From Pedococcus badiiscoriae (GTDB lineage: Bacteria; Actinomycetota; Actinomycetes; Actinomycetales; Dermatophilaceae), in NCBI RefSeq assembly GCF_013408925.1, contig NZ_JACCAB010000001.1, positions 3,162,001 to 3,226,000 of the forward strand: a stretch of 64,000 nucleotides of DNA. Direction: 5' to 3'. The notes under the pieces were generated by a model. It worked only from the letters and a program-made list of their open reading frames with translations, had not been told where the DNA came from and ran no database searches. Of the stretch, positions 15,728 through 24,566 are shown piece by piece; within the stretch, counting starts at the first letter, position 1, and the number at the start of each line of letters is the position of its first letter. A program made the translations under genes and the position numbers.

Positions 15728-18565
15728 ATGTCGACGCCCGCTGAGCGATTCGCCGCAAGCGCCAGCCGCGCGGCATACGAGAAGTCTCGGTTGGCCGCGT
15801 TCGTGGCGACGGTGGACTTCCCCCTCGACGACTTCCAGGTGCAGGCGTGCGAGGCGGTCGAAGCCGGCCGTGGTGTCCTCGTGGCCGCCCCGACCGGCGC
15901 GGGCAAGACCATCGTCGGGGAGTTCGCGGTGTTCCTGGCGCTGGCCACCGGGCGCAAGGCGTTCTACACCACCCCGATCAAGGCGCTGTCCAACCAGAAG
16001 TACAACGACCTGGTCCGTCGCCACGGAGCTGCGAACGTCGGGCTCCTCACCGGGGACTCGTCGATCAACGGGGAGGCTCCCGTCGTCGTCATGACGACCG
16101 AGGTCCTGCGCAACATGATGTATGCCGGGTCCTCCACCCTGCACGGGCTCGGCTTCGTGGTCATGGACGAGGTCCACTACCTCGCCGACCGGTTCCGCGG
16201 GGCGGTGTGGGAGGAGGTGATCATCCACCTCCCACAGGACGTCCAGGTGGTGTCCCTGTCCGCCACCGTCAGCAACGCCGAGGAGTTCGGTGCCTGGCTG
16301 TCGGAGGTCCGCAGCGGCGTCGACATCATCGTCTCCGAGCACCGCCCGGTGCCACTGTGGCAGCACATGATGGTGGCCCAGTCGATGTACGACCTCTTCG
16401 TCGACGAGGCGTCCGCGCCGGTGACGGGGGCGGACGCGACCCGGGTGAACCCCGAGCTGCTGCAGGCGATCCGCCAGCTCGAGCAGCGCGGTCGGTGGGA
16501 CGAGGGCGCCCGGCATGGCTCGCACTCCGACCGCCACAGCCGCGGAGGGCGCGGCGCGGGTCCCCGCGGGCCTGGCGGGGGTCACGGCGGCCGGGGCATG
16601 GCGCGCGGCTCGGGCGGCCGTCCCGGTGGTGGCGCGACCCGGTCCGAGGTCATCCAGCGACTCGAGCGCGAGGGGCTGCTGCCCGCGATCACGTTCATCT
16701 TCAGCCGGGTCGGCTGCGAGGCTGCCGTGGGGCAGCTGCTCCGCGACGGGATCCGGCTGATCTCCGAGGCGGACGGCGACCGGATCCGGCGCACCGTCGA
16801 GGAGCGGGTGTCCGCACTGGCCGACGAGGACCTCGGCGTGCTCGGGTACTGGGACTTCGTCGACGGCCTCACGCGAGGGTTCGCGGCACACCACGCCGGC
16901 ATGCTGCCGACCTTCCGCGAGATCGTCGAGGAGCTGTTCACGGCGGGACGCATCCGGGCCGTCTTCGCCACCGAGACCCTCGCGCTCGGCATCAACATGC
17001 CCGCGCGCACCGTCGTCATCGAGAAGCTCGTGAAGTTCAACGGCGAGACCCATGCCGACATCACCCCCGCGGAGTACACGCAGCTGACCGGACGGGCCGG
17101 GCGTCGGGGCATCGACGTCGAGGGACACGCCCTGGTCCAGTGGAACCGGGGGATGGACCCGATGGCCGTGGCCGGGCTCGCCTCGACGCGCACCTACCCG
17201 CTGCGCTCGTCGTTCCGCCCGACCTACAACATGGCAGTCAACCTCGTCGCCCAGGTCGGGCGCGAGACGGCCCGCGAGATCCTCGAGACGTCCTTCGCCC
17301 AGTTCCAGGCCGACCGCGCCGTCGTGGGGATGGCCCGAGCCGTGCGCAAGAACGAGGAGGGCCTCGAGGGATACGCCGAGGGGATGGCATGTCACCTCGG
17401 CGACTTCAGCGAGTATGCCGCGCTCCGGCACGAGATCGCCCGGCTCGAGAAGGAGGGCGCGAAGGCCCGGTCCGCGAGCAACAGGGCGCAGGCTGCGGTG
17501 TCGCTGGAGGCGTTGAAGATCGGCGACGTCATCAAGATCCCGTCGGGCCGCCGCGCCGGCTACGCCGTCGTGGTGCACCCCTCCAAGTCGTACCGCGGCG
17601 AGGTGCCGGCACCGACCGTCGTGACCGAGGACAAGCAGCTCCTCAAGCTGTCCCTGACCGACGTGCCGACGCCGGTCGAACCGGTGGCCCACGTCAAGGT
17701 GCCGCCGCACTTCAACTCCAAGAGCCCCAAGGCCCGACGCGACCTCGCGACCTCGCTGCGCATCGCCGTTCCCCACGACCCTGCGCCGCGGCGCTCACGC
17801 GACCACGCCGGCTACGCGGGCAGTGCCGAGGACGAGCGCATCTCCGAGCTGCGTCGTCAGCTCAAGGCCCACCCGTGTCACCAGTGCCCCGACCGCGAGG
17901 ACCACGCCCGCTGGGCGGAGCGGTGGTGGCGGCTCAAGCGCGAGACGGTCGGGCTCCAGCGCAAGGTGGAGGGTCGCACCAACTCGGTGGCCAGGACCTT
18001 CGACCGCATCTGCACCCTGCTCGGGGAGATGGGTTACCTGTCGGACGGCGGTGACCTCGTGACGCCGCAGGGGGAGAACCTGAGGCGGCTCTACACCGAG
18101 AAGGACCTGCTCGCGGCTGAGTGCCTGCGGCTCGGGGTGTGGAAGCGTCTGGACCCCGCCGGCCTGGCGTCGATCGTGTCGGCCCTGATCCACGAGCCGC
18201 GGCGGGACGAGACGGACCCGTCGCCACGGATGCCCAACGAGGACGTGGCGGAGGCGGTCCGCGAGATGAACCGCCTGTGGTCGGTGCTCGAGGACCGCGA
18301 ACGCGAGCTGGGGCTTCCGTTGACGGGGGACCCGGACGCGGGGATGGTGTGGATGATGCACCGGTGGGCGAGCGGTCGTCAGCTGGAGGAGGTGCTGCGC
18401 GGCTCGGACATGGCTGCCGGCGACTTCGTTCGCCGGTGCAAGCAGGTCGTCGACCTGCTCGGGCAGATCGGCGATGCCGCCCCGGAACCGACGTTGCGTG
18501 CGACCTCGCGCAAGGCCATCGACGCCGTCATGCGCGGCGTGGTCGCCGCCGACCGCCTCGACTGA
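15728..18565 (+). CDS. helY: HelY-type DExH ATP-dependent RNA helicase
   Basis: 945 residues of the Ski2/Mtr4-like superfamily 2. Walker A is APTGAGKT at residues 54-61, the DEVH box follows near 146, SAT near 181, and QLTGRAGRRG (motif VI) near 456. A glycine/arginine-rich insert at about residues 262-302 lies between the two RecA domains. The C-terminus contains the DSHCT-like domain and a CHQCPDREDH segment that might bind a metal. The neighbours tatC and the 5'-3' exonuclease match the mycobacterial helY position. Leaderless ATG after TAGGCT. Confidence 0.92.
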   Translation: MSTPAERFAASASRAAYEKSRLAAFVATVDFPLDDFQVQACEAVEAGRGVLVAAPTGAGKTIVGEFAVFLALATGRKAFYTTPIKALSNQKYNDLVRRHGAANVGLLTGDSSINGEAPVVVMTTEVLRNMMYAGSSTLHGLGFVVMDEVHYLADRFRGAVWEEVIIHLPQDVQVVSLSATVSNAEEFGAWLSEVRSGVDIIVSEHRPVPLWQHMMVAQSMYDLFVDEASAPVTGADATRVNPELLQAIRQLEQRGRWDEGARHGSHSDRHSRGGRGAGPRGPGGGHGGRGMARGSGGRPGGGATRSEVIQRLEREGLLPAITFIFSRVGCEAAVGQLLRDGIRLISEADGDRIRRTVEERVSALADEDLGVLGYWDFVDGLTRGFAAHHAGMLPTFREIVEELFTAGRIRAVFATETLALGINMPARTVVIEKLVKFNGETHADITPAEYTQLTGRAGRRGIDVEGHALVQWNRGMDPMAVAGLASTRTYPLRSSFRPTYNMAVNLVAQVGRETAREILETSFAQFQADRAVVGMARAVRKNEEGLEGYAEGMACHLGDFSEYAALRHEIARLEKEGAKARSASNRAQAAVSLEALKIGDVIKIPSGRRAGYAVVVHPSKSYRGEVPAPTVVTEDKQLLKLSLTDVPTPVEPVAHVKVPPHFNSKSPKARRDLATSLRIAVPHDPAPRRSRDHAGYAGSAEDERISELRRQLKAHPCHQCPDREDHARWAERWWRLKRETVGLQRKVEGRTNSVARTFDRICTLLGEMGYLSDGGDLVTPQGENLRRLYTEKDLLAAECLRLGVWKRLDPAGLASIVSALIHEPRRDETDPSPRMPNEDVAEAVREMNRLWSVLEDRERELGLPLTGDPDAGMVWMMHRWASGRQLEEVLRGSDMAAGDFVRRCKQVVDLLGQIGDAAPEPTLRATSRKAIDAVMRGVVAADRLD

Positions 18566-18854
18566 GGAGTCCTTGGCATTGCCCGCGGAAGGCAAGAGTC
18601 GCGGCGTTCGTCCGCGTGCGGTTCAGTTCGGCGGCGACGCCGACGTCTCGTTCCCCCGGGGCGGCGACGAGCATCGCGAGCGGGAGAGCGGCTGTCACCA
18701 CTCGAGCGTTGAGGAGGGCAGTCGCCTCGGGCGTACGTGAGGCCGGTGGGCCGGACAGCAGCACTACATCCTCCACGTGAACTTCAGCGACGTCGTCGAC
18801 GCGCGCCGGGCACACCACCAGGGAGGTCCGCATCGTGTGCCACAGCCACTCCAC
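18528..18854 (-). CDS. Possible small hypothetical or decayed ORF
   Basis: 108 codons from a GTG at 18854; the end overlaps the helY 3' end by 38 bases in antisense. Codon third positions are more mixed than in neighbouring genes, with ACA, TCA, GTA and CGA codons, suggesting either recent transfer or decay. The product has a hydrophobic centre (VVTAALPLAMLVAAP) but no recognised family. A TAGGTA sequence 6 bases before the GTG resembles, but does not match, the TAnnnT box seen elsewhere. It may not be expressed. Confidence 0.22.
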   Translation of the reverse strand: MEWLWHTMRTSLVVCPARVDDVAEVHVEDVVLLSGPPASRTPEATALLNARVVTAALPLAMLVAAPGERDVGVAAELNRTRTNAATLAFRGQCQGLLSRGGRRRPRRA

Positions 18855-18987
18855 GTCGCGTACCTAGGTCCTTCATGAGCAAGTGCTGTTCACGGGGCGG
18901 ACCCCGAGCCAGAGTCGAAGAGCCGATCGCATGGTTGAGGAAGGTGGCTTCGACAGGGATGTCAGACCTCACCTCTAGAGTGGACAC
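18566..18987. other. 422-bp region between helY and the HNH gene
   Basis: No convincing gene on the forward strand. The base composition is less GC-rich than its flanks. It contains one reverse-strand open frame (see 18528-18854) with weak support and, at the right end, a TAGAGT -10 box for the HNH gene preceded by a TGTCAG element. No inverted-repeat ends of an insertion sequence were recognised. Confidence 0.5.
18960..18981 (+). promoter_or_regulatory. HNH-gene promoter with weak PafBC-like element
   Basis: TAGAGT (18976-18981) lies 6 bases before the ATG at 18988. Eight bases upstream of it is ATGTCAGAC, which matches the PafBC (RecA-NDp) element TTGTCRGTG at six of nine positions, including the central TGTCRG. 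DUF222/13E12 genes are among the DNA-damage-induced genes of M. tuberculosis, which makes the resemblance more interesting. Confidence 0.35.
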
Positions 18988-20346
18988 ATGTTCGAATCGG
19001 GGCATGGGTCGCAGGCCGTGGAGGGACTCAGCACGGTCGTGGCTTCACTGCGCACCCTCGAGGGCGGCTGCGACGGCGAACGCATCGACCTGATCACTGA
19101 GCTCGAGGTCCTCAAGGCCGCGGTGTCGGCCGCCCAGGCGAGGTTGTCGGTGGCGTTCGCCGAGTCGCAGGAGGCCGCACAGGCCGCAGCCGGGGTGCCG
19201 GCCCGCGAGCGAGGTAGGGGAGTGGCCGCCCAGATCGCCTTGGCCCGGCGTGACTCACCCCACCGGGGGTCCCGGCACCTGGGTTTCGCCCGGGCGATGG
19301 TGCGCGAGATGCCGCACACGCTGGCCCACCTCACCGCGGGCCGCGTCAGCGAGTGGCGGGCGACCATCCTGTGCCGCGAGACCGCAGTGCTGACGGTGGA
19401 CGACCGCCGCGAGGTGGACCGCCGGCTGGCTGGCGACCTTCCCTCGATGGGGGACGCGCAGGTTGCCCGTGCGGCGCGAGGGCTGGCTGCGCAGCTGGAC
19501 CCCGAGTCCGTGGCCCGCAGGGCCAGCAAGGCGGCCGCGGAGCGGTGCGTCTCACTGCGCCCAGCGCCGGACACGATGACCTACCTCAGTGGCCTGCTTC
19601 CCGTGGCCGCGGGCGTCGCCACGTATGCCGCGTTGGACCGCCGCGCGAGGGAGCTGATCGCGGGAGGTGACGAGCGCGGACGGGGTCAGATCATGGCCGA
19701 CACGTTGGTCGAGCGGGTCACCGGACAAGCCACCGCCGAGGCCGTCCCGATCGAGGTCAACCTCGTGCTGCCCGTGGACGCGCTGCTGGGCACCGAGGAC
19801 TCCACAGCGGAGCTCGTGGGTCACGGGCCGATCGGCGCTGGGGCGGCTCGGACCCTGCTGAGCGCGGCGGCCGCCAGTGGCGCACCGATCTGGTTCCGTC
19901 GGCTCTTTGCCGCTGGAGAATGCCAGCTCGTCGGCCTGGAGAGCAGACGGCGGTTGTTCCCCGAGGGACTGCGGCGGTTTCTCGTCCTGCGCGACAAGGT
20001 CTGCCGGACTCCGTGGTGCGATGCCCCGGTCCGCCATGCCGACCACGTCGTCGCCGCCGGTCGTGACGGACCCACCAGCGCGGCCAACGGCCAGGGCCTG
20101 TGTGCAGCGTGCAACCAGGCCAAGGAGGCCCGGGGCTGGAGCGCACAGGTGGTCAGTCCCGGGCAGACCAGCCAGGGCCTGACGCAGCGACACCGGGTTC
20201 GACTCCGGACCCCTACCGGTCACCTCTACGACTCCACCGCGCCACCACTGTTCGATGGCGGCGGTGGTGATCGGGCGGCCGATGGTTCGCGCCCCGACTT
20301 CAGCTGGGCGGAGCGGGCGCTCGAGCTCAGGTTGGCCGCTGCGTGA
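18988..20346 (+). CDS. 13E12 repeat (DUF222) protein with HNH endonuclease domain
   Basis: 452 residues. The N-terminal ~300 residues form the DUF222 region found in mycobacterial 13E12 repeat proteins. The C-terminal HNH domain lies near residues 339-385: a Cys pair (CRTPWCD), the RHADHVVA histidines, an Asn in SAANGQG, and a second Cys pair (CAAC). This is an intact nuclease core, so the protein is probably active on DNA, though its target is unknown. Such genes are multicopy and patchy in actinobacteria, often behaving like selfish or recombination-associated elements. Leaderless start. Confidence 0.9.
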   Translation: MFESGHGSQAVEGLSTVVASLRTLEGGCDGERIDLITELEVLKAAVSAAQARLSVAFAESQEAAQAAAGVPARERGRGVAAQIALARRDSPHRGSRHLGFARAMVREMPHTLAHLTAGRVSEWRATILCRETAVLTVDDRREVDRRLAGDLPSMGDAQVARAARGLAAQLDPESVARRASKAAAERCVSLRPAPDTMTYLSGLLPVAAGVATYAALDRRARELIAGGDERGRGQIMADTLVERVTGQATAEAVPIEVNLVLPVDALLGTEDSTAELVGHGPIGAGAARTLLSAAAASGAPIWFRRLFAAGECQLVGLESRRRLFPEGLRRFLVLRDKVCRTPWCDAPVRHADHVVAAGRDGPTSAANGQGLCAACNQAKEARGWSAQVVSPGQTSQGLTQRHRVRLRTPTGHLYDSTAPPLFDGGGGDRAADGSRPDFSWAERALELRLAAA

Positions 20347-20385
20347 CGGGTCGCCGTGACGGTCGCCAGCCAGCCTTAATCAGTC

Positions 20386-21390
20386 CTACTCGATGCGCAG
20401 GGCCGACAGCACCCGGTTGAAGGAGCTGGTCACCCCGAACTCGCTGGCGATCCGGCTCATCAGGACGGGGTCGGCGACCTCGCGCGGCAGTGTCATGTCG
20501 ACGGAGGCGACCGGTACATCACGGGTCACTCGCACCACGGTGGGGGCCACGTCGAGGTAGGCCGTCGCCGCCTCGAGGTTGGCCCGCCGGGCTCCCTTGA
20601 TGGCCGGGGACCCGGAGTCCACCGCCGCCCGGAGACCGGTCAGCGAGCCGTGCTCGGCGATGAGCTGGGCCGCGGTCTTGTCGCCGATGCCCTTGACCCC
20701 GGGAAGCCCGTCACTGGTGTCGCCGCGCAGGACTGACATGTCCAGATAGGCGTCACCGGTGTCCACGGCATACCGGGAGCGCAGGTAGTTCTGGGTCGCG
20801 AGGTCGGGATCACGCACCCCGCCCTTGCCCGTGTAGAGAACGCGCACTCCGCGGGCGTCGTCGACGAGCTGGAGGAGATCTCGATCTCCCGTCACGATGT
20901 CGACGTCCATCCGGCCACCCCACCTGGTGGCCAGCGTGCCGATCACGTCGTCTGCCTCGAAGCCGTCAGCGCCGAGCCGAGCGATTCCCAGCGCCTTCAG
21001 CGCGTCGACGATGACTGGTACCTGCGGGGCCAGGTCGTCGGGGACCTCCTCAGGGACGGTGTCATCCGAGGCGGGGTGGGCCTGGTCAGGCGCGGCGCCC
21101 GGCGCGGGGGCCGGCGACTCCTGGGTCACCCGGTGGGCCTTGTAGCTCGGGAGGAGGTCGACCCGCCACTGCGGTCGCCAGTCGTTGTCCCAACAGGCCA
21201 CGAGGTGGGTCGGCTGGTGGGTGCTGACCAAGGACGCGATCATGTCGAGGAACCCGCGAATCGCGTTGGTGGGCGGCTGCGACGGGTCACTGCGCTGGTC
21301 GGGCACCCCGAAGAACGCGCGGAAGTACAACGAGGCGCTGTCGAGCAGCATGAGACGGCCGGAGCTGTCGGGCGAGGTCATGGCGGACAT
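20386..21390 (-). CDS. 5'-3' exonuclease (Pol I N-terminal-like)
   Basis: 334 residues of the flap-endonuclease/5'-3' exonuclease family, without a polymerase domain. Metal ligands appear in LMLLDSAS, ADGFEADDVIGTLA and VTGDRDLLQLV, and the helix-hairpin-helix region is GLPGVKGIGDKTAAQLI. It should remove RNA primers or flaps in replication and repair. A Pro/Ala/Asp-rich insertion around residues 89-122 is not part of the family core. Translation from ATG 21390 avoids overlap with the divergent asnC gene. In mycobacteria the orthologue also lies near helY. Confidence 0.92.
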   Translation of the reverse strand: MSAMTSPDSSGRLMLLDSASLYFRAFFGVPDQRSDPSQPPTNAIRGFLDMIASLVSTHQPTHLVACWDNDWRPQWRVDLLPSYKAHRVTQESPAPAPGAAPDQAHPASDDTVPEEVPDDLAPQVPVIVDALKALGIARLGADGFEADDVIGTLATRWGGRMDVDIVTGDRDLLQLVDDARGVRVLYTGKGGVRDPDLATQNYLRSRYAVDTGDAYLDMSVLRGDTSDGLPGVKGIGDKTAAQLIAEHGSLTGLRAAVDSGSPAIKGARRANLEAATAYLDVAPTVVRVTRDVPVASVDMTLPREVADPVLMSRIASEFGVTSSFNRVLSALRIE

Positions 21391-21429
21391 GTTGCCACCC
21401 GCGACGCCGCTCCTCAGTAGGGTGTGGGC

Positions 21430-21852
21430 GTGGAAGACCTCGATCGACGCATCGTCGACCTGCTGCGCGCCGATGGTCGGATGAGCTACACCGACCTGGG
21501 CAAGGCCATGGGCCTGTCCACCTCCGCCGTGCACCAACGCGTGCGTCGGCTCGAGGAGCGGGGGGTCCTCAAGGGGTACACCGCGATCGTCGACCACGCA
21601 GCCCTCGACCTTCCGCTGACCGCCTTCATCTCGATCTCGCCCCTGGACCCCGCTGCGCCCGACGACATCCCGGACCGGCTTCGCGACATCACCGAGCTCG
21701 AGGCCTGCCACTCCGTGGCGGGGGAGGAGAACTACATCCTCAAGGCCCGGGTGCGCACCCCCGGCGACCTCGAGACCCTGCTGGCCCGGATCCGGTCTGC
21801 CGCCAACGTCGCGACGCGCACCACCGTGGTCCTCTCCACCCCCTGGGAGTGA
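21430..21852 (+). CDS. Lrp/AsnC family transcriptional regulator
   Basis: 140 residues: N-terminal helix-turn-helix (DLDRRIVDLLRADGRMSYTDLGKAMGLS) and a C-terminal RAM ligand-binding domain with the GEENYILKARV strand. These regulators bind amino acids and often act on amino-acid transport or catabolism genes. The GTG at 21430 is 6 bases after TAGGGT (21418-21423), so leaderless; another in-frame GTG at 21424 would overlap the expected transcription start. It faces away from the exonuclease gene. Its targets are unknown; the lysine cluster begins 2.6 kb away. Confidence 0.92.
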   Translation: MEDLDRRIVDLLRADGRMSYTDLGKAMGLSTSAVHQRVRRLEERGVLKGYTAIVDHAALDLPLTAFISISPLDPAAPDDIPDRLRDITELEACHSVAGEENYILKARVRTPGDLETLLARIRSAANVATRTTVVLSTPWE

Positions 21853-21870
21853 CCCCCGCTCGACCTCGCC

Positions 21871-22344
21871 TCAGCGGGCGATCGAGGCCACCGTGGCGCG
21901 GGTCACCGCGACCAGGTCGGTCGGCGCGAGGGAGATGTCCAGGCCCCGTCGGCCGCCGGAGACGTAGACCCGCTCGAGCTCCAGCGCCGACGAGTCGACG
22001 ACCGTCGGCAGGGCCCGCTTCTGACCGATGGGGGAGATCCCGCCGACGACGTACCCGGTGGACCGCTCCGCGTCGCCAGGTTGGGCCATGGCCACTTTCT
22101 TCAGACCCAGAGCCGAGGCGACGGCCTTGAGGTCGAGCTGGCGGTCGACCGGCACGACGCCCACCGCGAGCCCGGAGTCCCCGACGACGAGGAGGGTCTT
22201 GAAGACCTGCCCAGGTGGCACGGACAGCGCCGCGGCGGCCTCCAGTCCGTAGGAGGCCGCCGCGGGGTCGTGGTCGTAGGAGTGCAGCTCGAAGGCCAGC
22301 CCGAGCCGGGTCAGGGCTGTCGTGGCGGGGGTGCCCGAGGCCAA
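21871..22344 (-). CDS. ybaK: YbaK/EbsC-type aminoacyl-tRNA deacylase
   Basis: 157 residues of the Cys-tRNA(Pro) deacylase family, which hydrolyses mischarged Cys-tRNA(Pro) or related errors. The VFKTLLVVGD segment carries the conserved catalytic Lys, and GYVVGGISPIGQKR is the family signature. A TTG start at 22344 lies 2 bases after the bioY stop, so the two are translationally linked. The start MASGTPATTAL matches relatives in position. Confidence 0.93.
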   Translation of the reverse strand: MASGTPATTALTRLGLAFELHSYDHDPAAASYGLEAAAALSVPPGQVFKTLLVVGDSGLAVGVVPVDRQLDLKAVASALGLKKVAMAQPGDAERSTGYVVGGISPIGQKRALPTVVDSSALELERVYVSGGRRGLDISLAPTDLVAVTRATVASIAR

Positions 22345-22346
22345 CC

Positions 22347-22958
22347 TCAGCGCTTCTCGACGCGGTTCACGAGCGACCAGGCCGCCGGGAGGAGACCGGC
22401 TGCCGCCGCGATCTTGATGGCATCGCCGATGAGGAACGGGGTCATGCCGGCTGTGAGGCCGGCCTGCAGGTCCATCCCGGTCGCGTTCATCAGCCAGGAC
22501 ACGCCCACGGCGTAGATGACCAGGTTGCCGAGCACCATGGTGACGGCGGTCCTGACCACGGTGCGGTCACCGCCCCGCTGGGCCAGCCAGCCGACGACCG
22601 TGGCCGCGATGACGAAGCCGATGACGTAGCCGAAGGTGGGACCGCCCCAGCCGTCCTTGTGCCCGGCGAACCAGTTGACGCCGAGGCCACCAGCCACGAG
22701 GTAGGTACCGACGCTCAGCAGGGCACGCAGGCCACCCAGGGAGGCTCCTGTCAGCAACACCGCGAACGTGCCGAGGGACAGCGGGACAGGGGTCCCGGGC
22801 AGCGGCACACTCCACTGGGACAGCAGCCCGATGAAGCCGGCACCAGCGGCGATGAGCAGGAGGTCACGGACGCGCGCACCGACCCAGGCAGGCACGCCCA
22901 CGACGGCGGGGACGTAGTCGGCGAGGACGCGCTTGCGGGGCAGGGCGATAGCAGTCAC
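22347..22958 (-). CDS. bioY: BioY, biotin transporter S component
   Basis: 203 residues with about six transmembrane helices. FGYVIGFVIAATVVGWLAQ and the later TPFLIGDAIKIAAAAGLLPAAW segment are conserved in the ECF-type biotin-binding component. It takes up biotin, alone or with a shared ECF energising module; no bioMN genes are next to it here. GTG start, leaderless: TAGGTT on the reverse strand (22970-22965) lies 6 bases upstream. Confidence 0.93.
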   Translation of the reverse strand: MTAIALPRKRVLADYVPAVVGVPAWVGARVRDLLLIAAGAGFIGLLSQWSVPLPGTPVPLSLGTFAVLLTGASLGGLRALLSVGTYLVAGGLGVNWFAGHKDGWGGPTFGYVIGFVIAATVVGWLAQRGGDRTVVRTAVTMVLGNLVIYAVGVSWLMNATGMDLQAGLTAGMTPFLIGDAIKIAAAAGLLPAAWSLVNRVEKR

Positions 22959-23034
22959 GGGAGCAACCTAGCGAAGCTCAGCCGGGCCTCAGGACCGACC
23001 CCCGCGCGAGACACGTCACACTCGCGACCACCCG

Positions 23035-24480
23035 TCAGACCAGGGATGCCTCGCGGCTCGCCGCGGCGCGCTCGACGGCGACCGCGTGGGCTGCCTCGTG
23101 GTCGCCCTGCTCGCGCCACCACCGCTGGCCCGCTTCGGGGAGGGTGTAGATCGGGTCGTAGTAGACGTAGTCGCGCGAGAGCGCGTCCGTGTCGGCGCTC
23201 TCGATGGAGGTCCGGTAGTTCTTGCGCCAGAACGACATCCCGCGCTCGGTGTCGTAGCTGTCGACCTGGTGCACCCAGCGCTTGCCGACGAACGGCACGT
23301 CGCACACGATGCGCGGCGTGGCGAACCCCGGCAGGTAGCCCATCATCGAGTGCTGGAGGTGCTGCGCCTCCGCGAGCGACAGGCGCCAGTGCTCCGAGAA
23401 CGGGATCATGTCGCACATGTAGAAGTAGTACGGCGTGATCATCGCGTCGTCCTGCAGGGCGAAGCACAGGTCGAGCAGCTGCTCCACCGAGTCGTTGACG
23501 CCGCGCATGAGCACGCCCTGGTTGCGGACGTCGCGCACCCCCGCCTCGAGCATCGCCTTGGACGCGTCGGCCACCAGCGGCGTCACGGACTGGGCGTTGT
23601 TGACGTGGGTGTGGATGGCGAGCGAGACGCCGCGGGACCGGGCCTTCGCGGACACCCGCGCGACCCCCTCGACGACATCGGGCTGCAGCCAGTGCTGGGG
23701 AAGGCCCATCAGGGCCTTGGTCGCCAGGCGGATGTCGCGGATGTTGTCCACGTCGAGCAGCTTGTCGATGAAGCCCTCGAGGTTCTTCCACGGCATGTTC
23801 GCCACGTCGCCGCCGGAGACCACGACGTCGCGCACCTGGGGCGTCTGTTGCAGGTAGGCGAGCATCGCGGCATACCGGTCCACCGGCTTGCCGGTGAGCT
23901 TGAGCTTGTCGACGACGGCAGTCGAGTTGCCGACGAGGTCCATGCGGGTGCAGTGGCCGCAGTACTGGGGGCAGGTCGGGAGCAGCTCGGCGAGCACCTT
24001 GGTGGGGTAGCGGTGGGTGAGGCCCTCGGCCACCCACATGTCGTGCTCGTGCAGGCTGTCGCGCGTCGCGTGCGGGTGGCTGGGCCAGTCCGTCCGGCGG
24101 TCGGAGAACACCGGGAGCATGTAGCGGCGGACCGGGTCCGCGTAGAACGCCCGGGTGAACTCGGCACCCGCGGCCGGCATCCGGCCGTCGGCCCAGGTCA
24201 GCTCGCTGACCATGGTGTTCATCATCTGCGGGGGGACGAGCATCGACATCGTGGCGCGCTCGGCCTGGTCGCGCTGGAGGTCGGCGTAGAACGCCTCGGT
24301 GAGCAGGTCGCCCATCAGCTCGCGCAGCTGCTTGATGTTCTTGACGCAGTGCGCCCGCTGCCACTGGGCGCTCGCCCAGTCCTGCGCGGTGACGTCCCGC
24401 CATCCCGCGAAACGGGTCCAGTCGGGCTCCACCAGCTCGCGGTGGCGGTAGACATAGGGCTGCTCGATCGCGGTGCTCAT
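23035..24480 (-). CDS. kamA: KamA, L-lysine 2,3-aminomutase
   Basis: 481 residues of the radical-SAM lysine aminomutase family. The [4Fe-4S] motif is CPQYCGHC near residue 165, and VVSGGDVANM and the GVLMRGVND segment are family features; PLP is the second cofactor. It converts L-lysine to beta-lysine, the first step of the fermentative lysine pathway. kdd, kamD, kamE and kal follow on the opposite strand, which argues for catabolism rather than antibiotic synthesis or osmoprotection. The ATG is 7 bases after TATCCT on its strand. Confidence 0.93.
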   Translation of the reverse strand: MSTAIEQPYVYRHRELVEPDWTRFAGWRDVTAQDWASAQWQRAHCVKNIKQLRELMGDLLTEAFYADLQRDQAERATMSMLVPPQMMNTMVSELTWADGRMPAAGAEFTRAFYADPVRRYMLPVFSDRRTDWPSHPHATRDSLHEHDMWVAEGLTHRYPTKVLAELLPTCPQYCGHCTRMDLVGNSTAVVDKLKLTGKPVDRYAAMLAYLQQTPQVRDVVVSGGDVANMPWKNLEGFIDKLLDVDNIRDIRLATKALMGLPQHWLQPDVVEGVARVSAKARSRGVSLAIHTHVNNAQSVTPLVADASKAMLEAGVRDVRNQGVLMRGVNDSVEQLLDLCFALQDDAMITPYYFYMCDMIPFSEHWRLSLAEAQHLQHSMMGYLPGFATPRIVCDVPFVGKRWVHQVDSYDTERGMSFWRKNYRTSIESADTDALSRDYVYYDPIYTLPEAGQRWWREQGDHEAAHAVAVERAAASREASLV

Positions 24481-24487
24481 ACGTGGC

Positions 24488-24566
24488 AGGATACGGGACA
24501 GGTTCCGATGAAATCGACATACGACCGCAAGATTTGCGCCCCGTGTCGCAATTGATGGGAGATTCT
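24488..24566. promoter_or_regulatory. kamA/kdd divergent regulatory region
   Basis: Reverse TATCCT (24493-24488) is the likely kamA -10 box. Three pentamer half-sites lie between the genes: CGCAA at 24526-24530, TTGCG at 24534-24538 and CGCAA at 24547-24551. The arrangement suggests a regulator that binds inverted and everted half-sites. A GGGAG site (24557-24561) is 5 bases before GTG 24567. Confidence 0.4.

Noticed and set aside
22959..24566. Lysine riboswitch upstream of kamA or kdd
   Set aside because: The gaps are too short and contain none of the conserved lysine-box elements.
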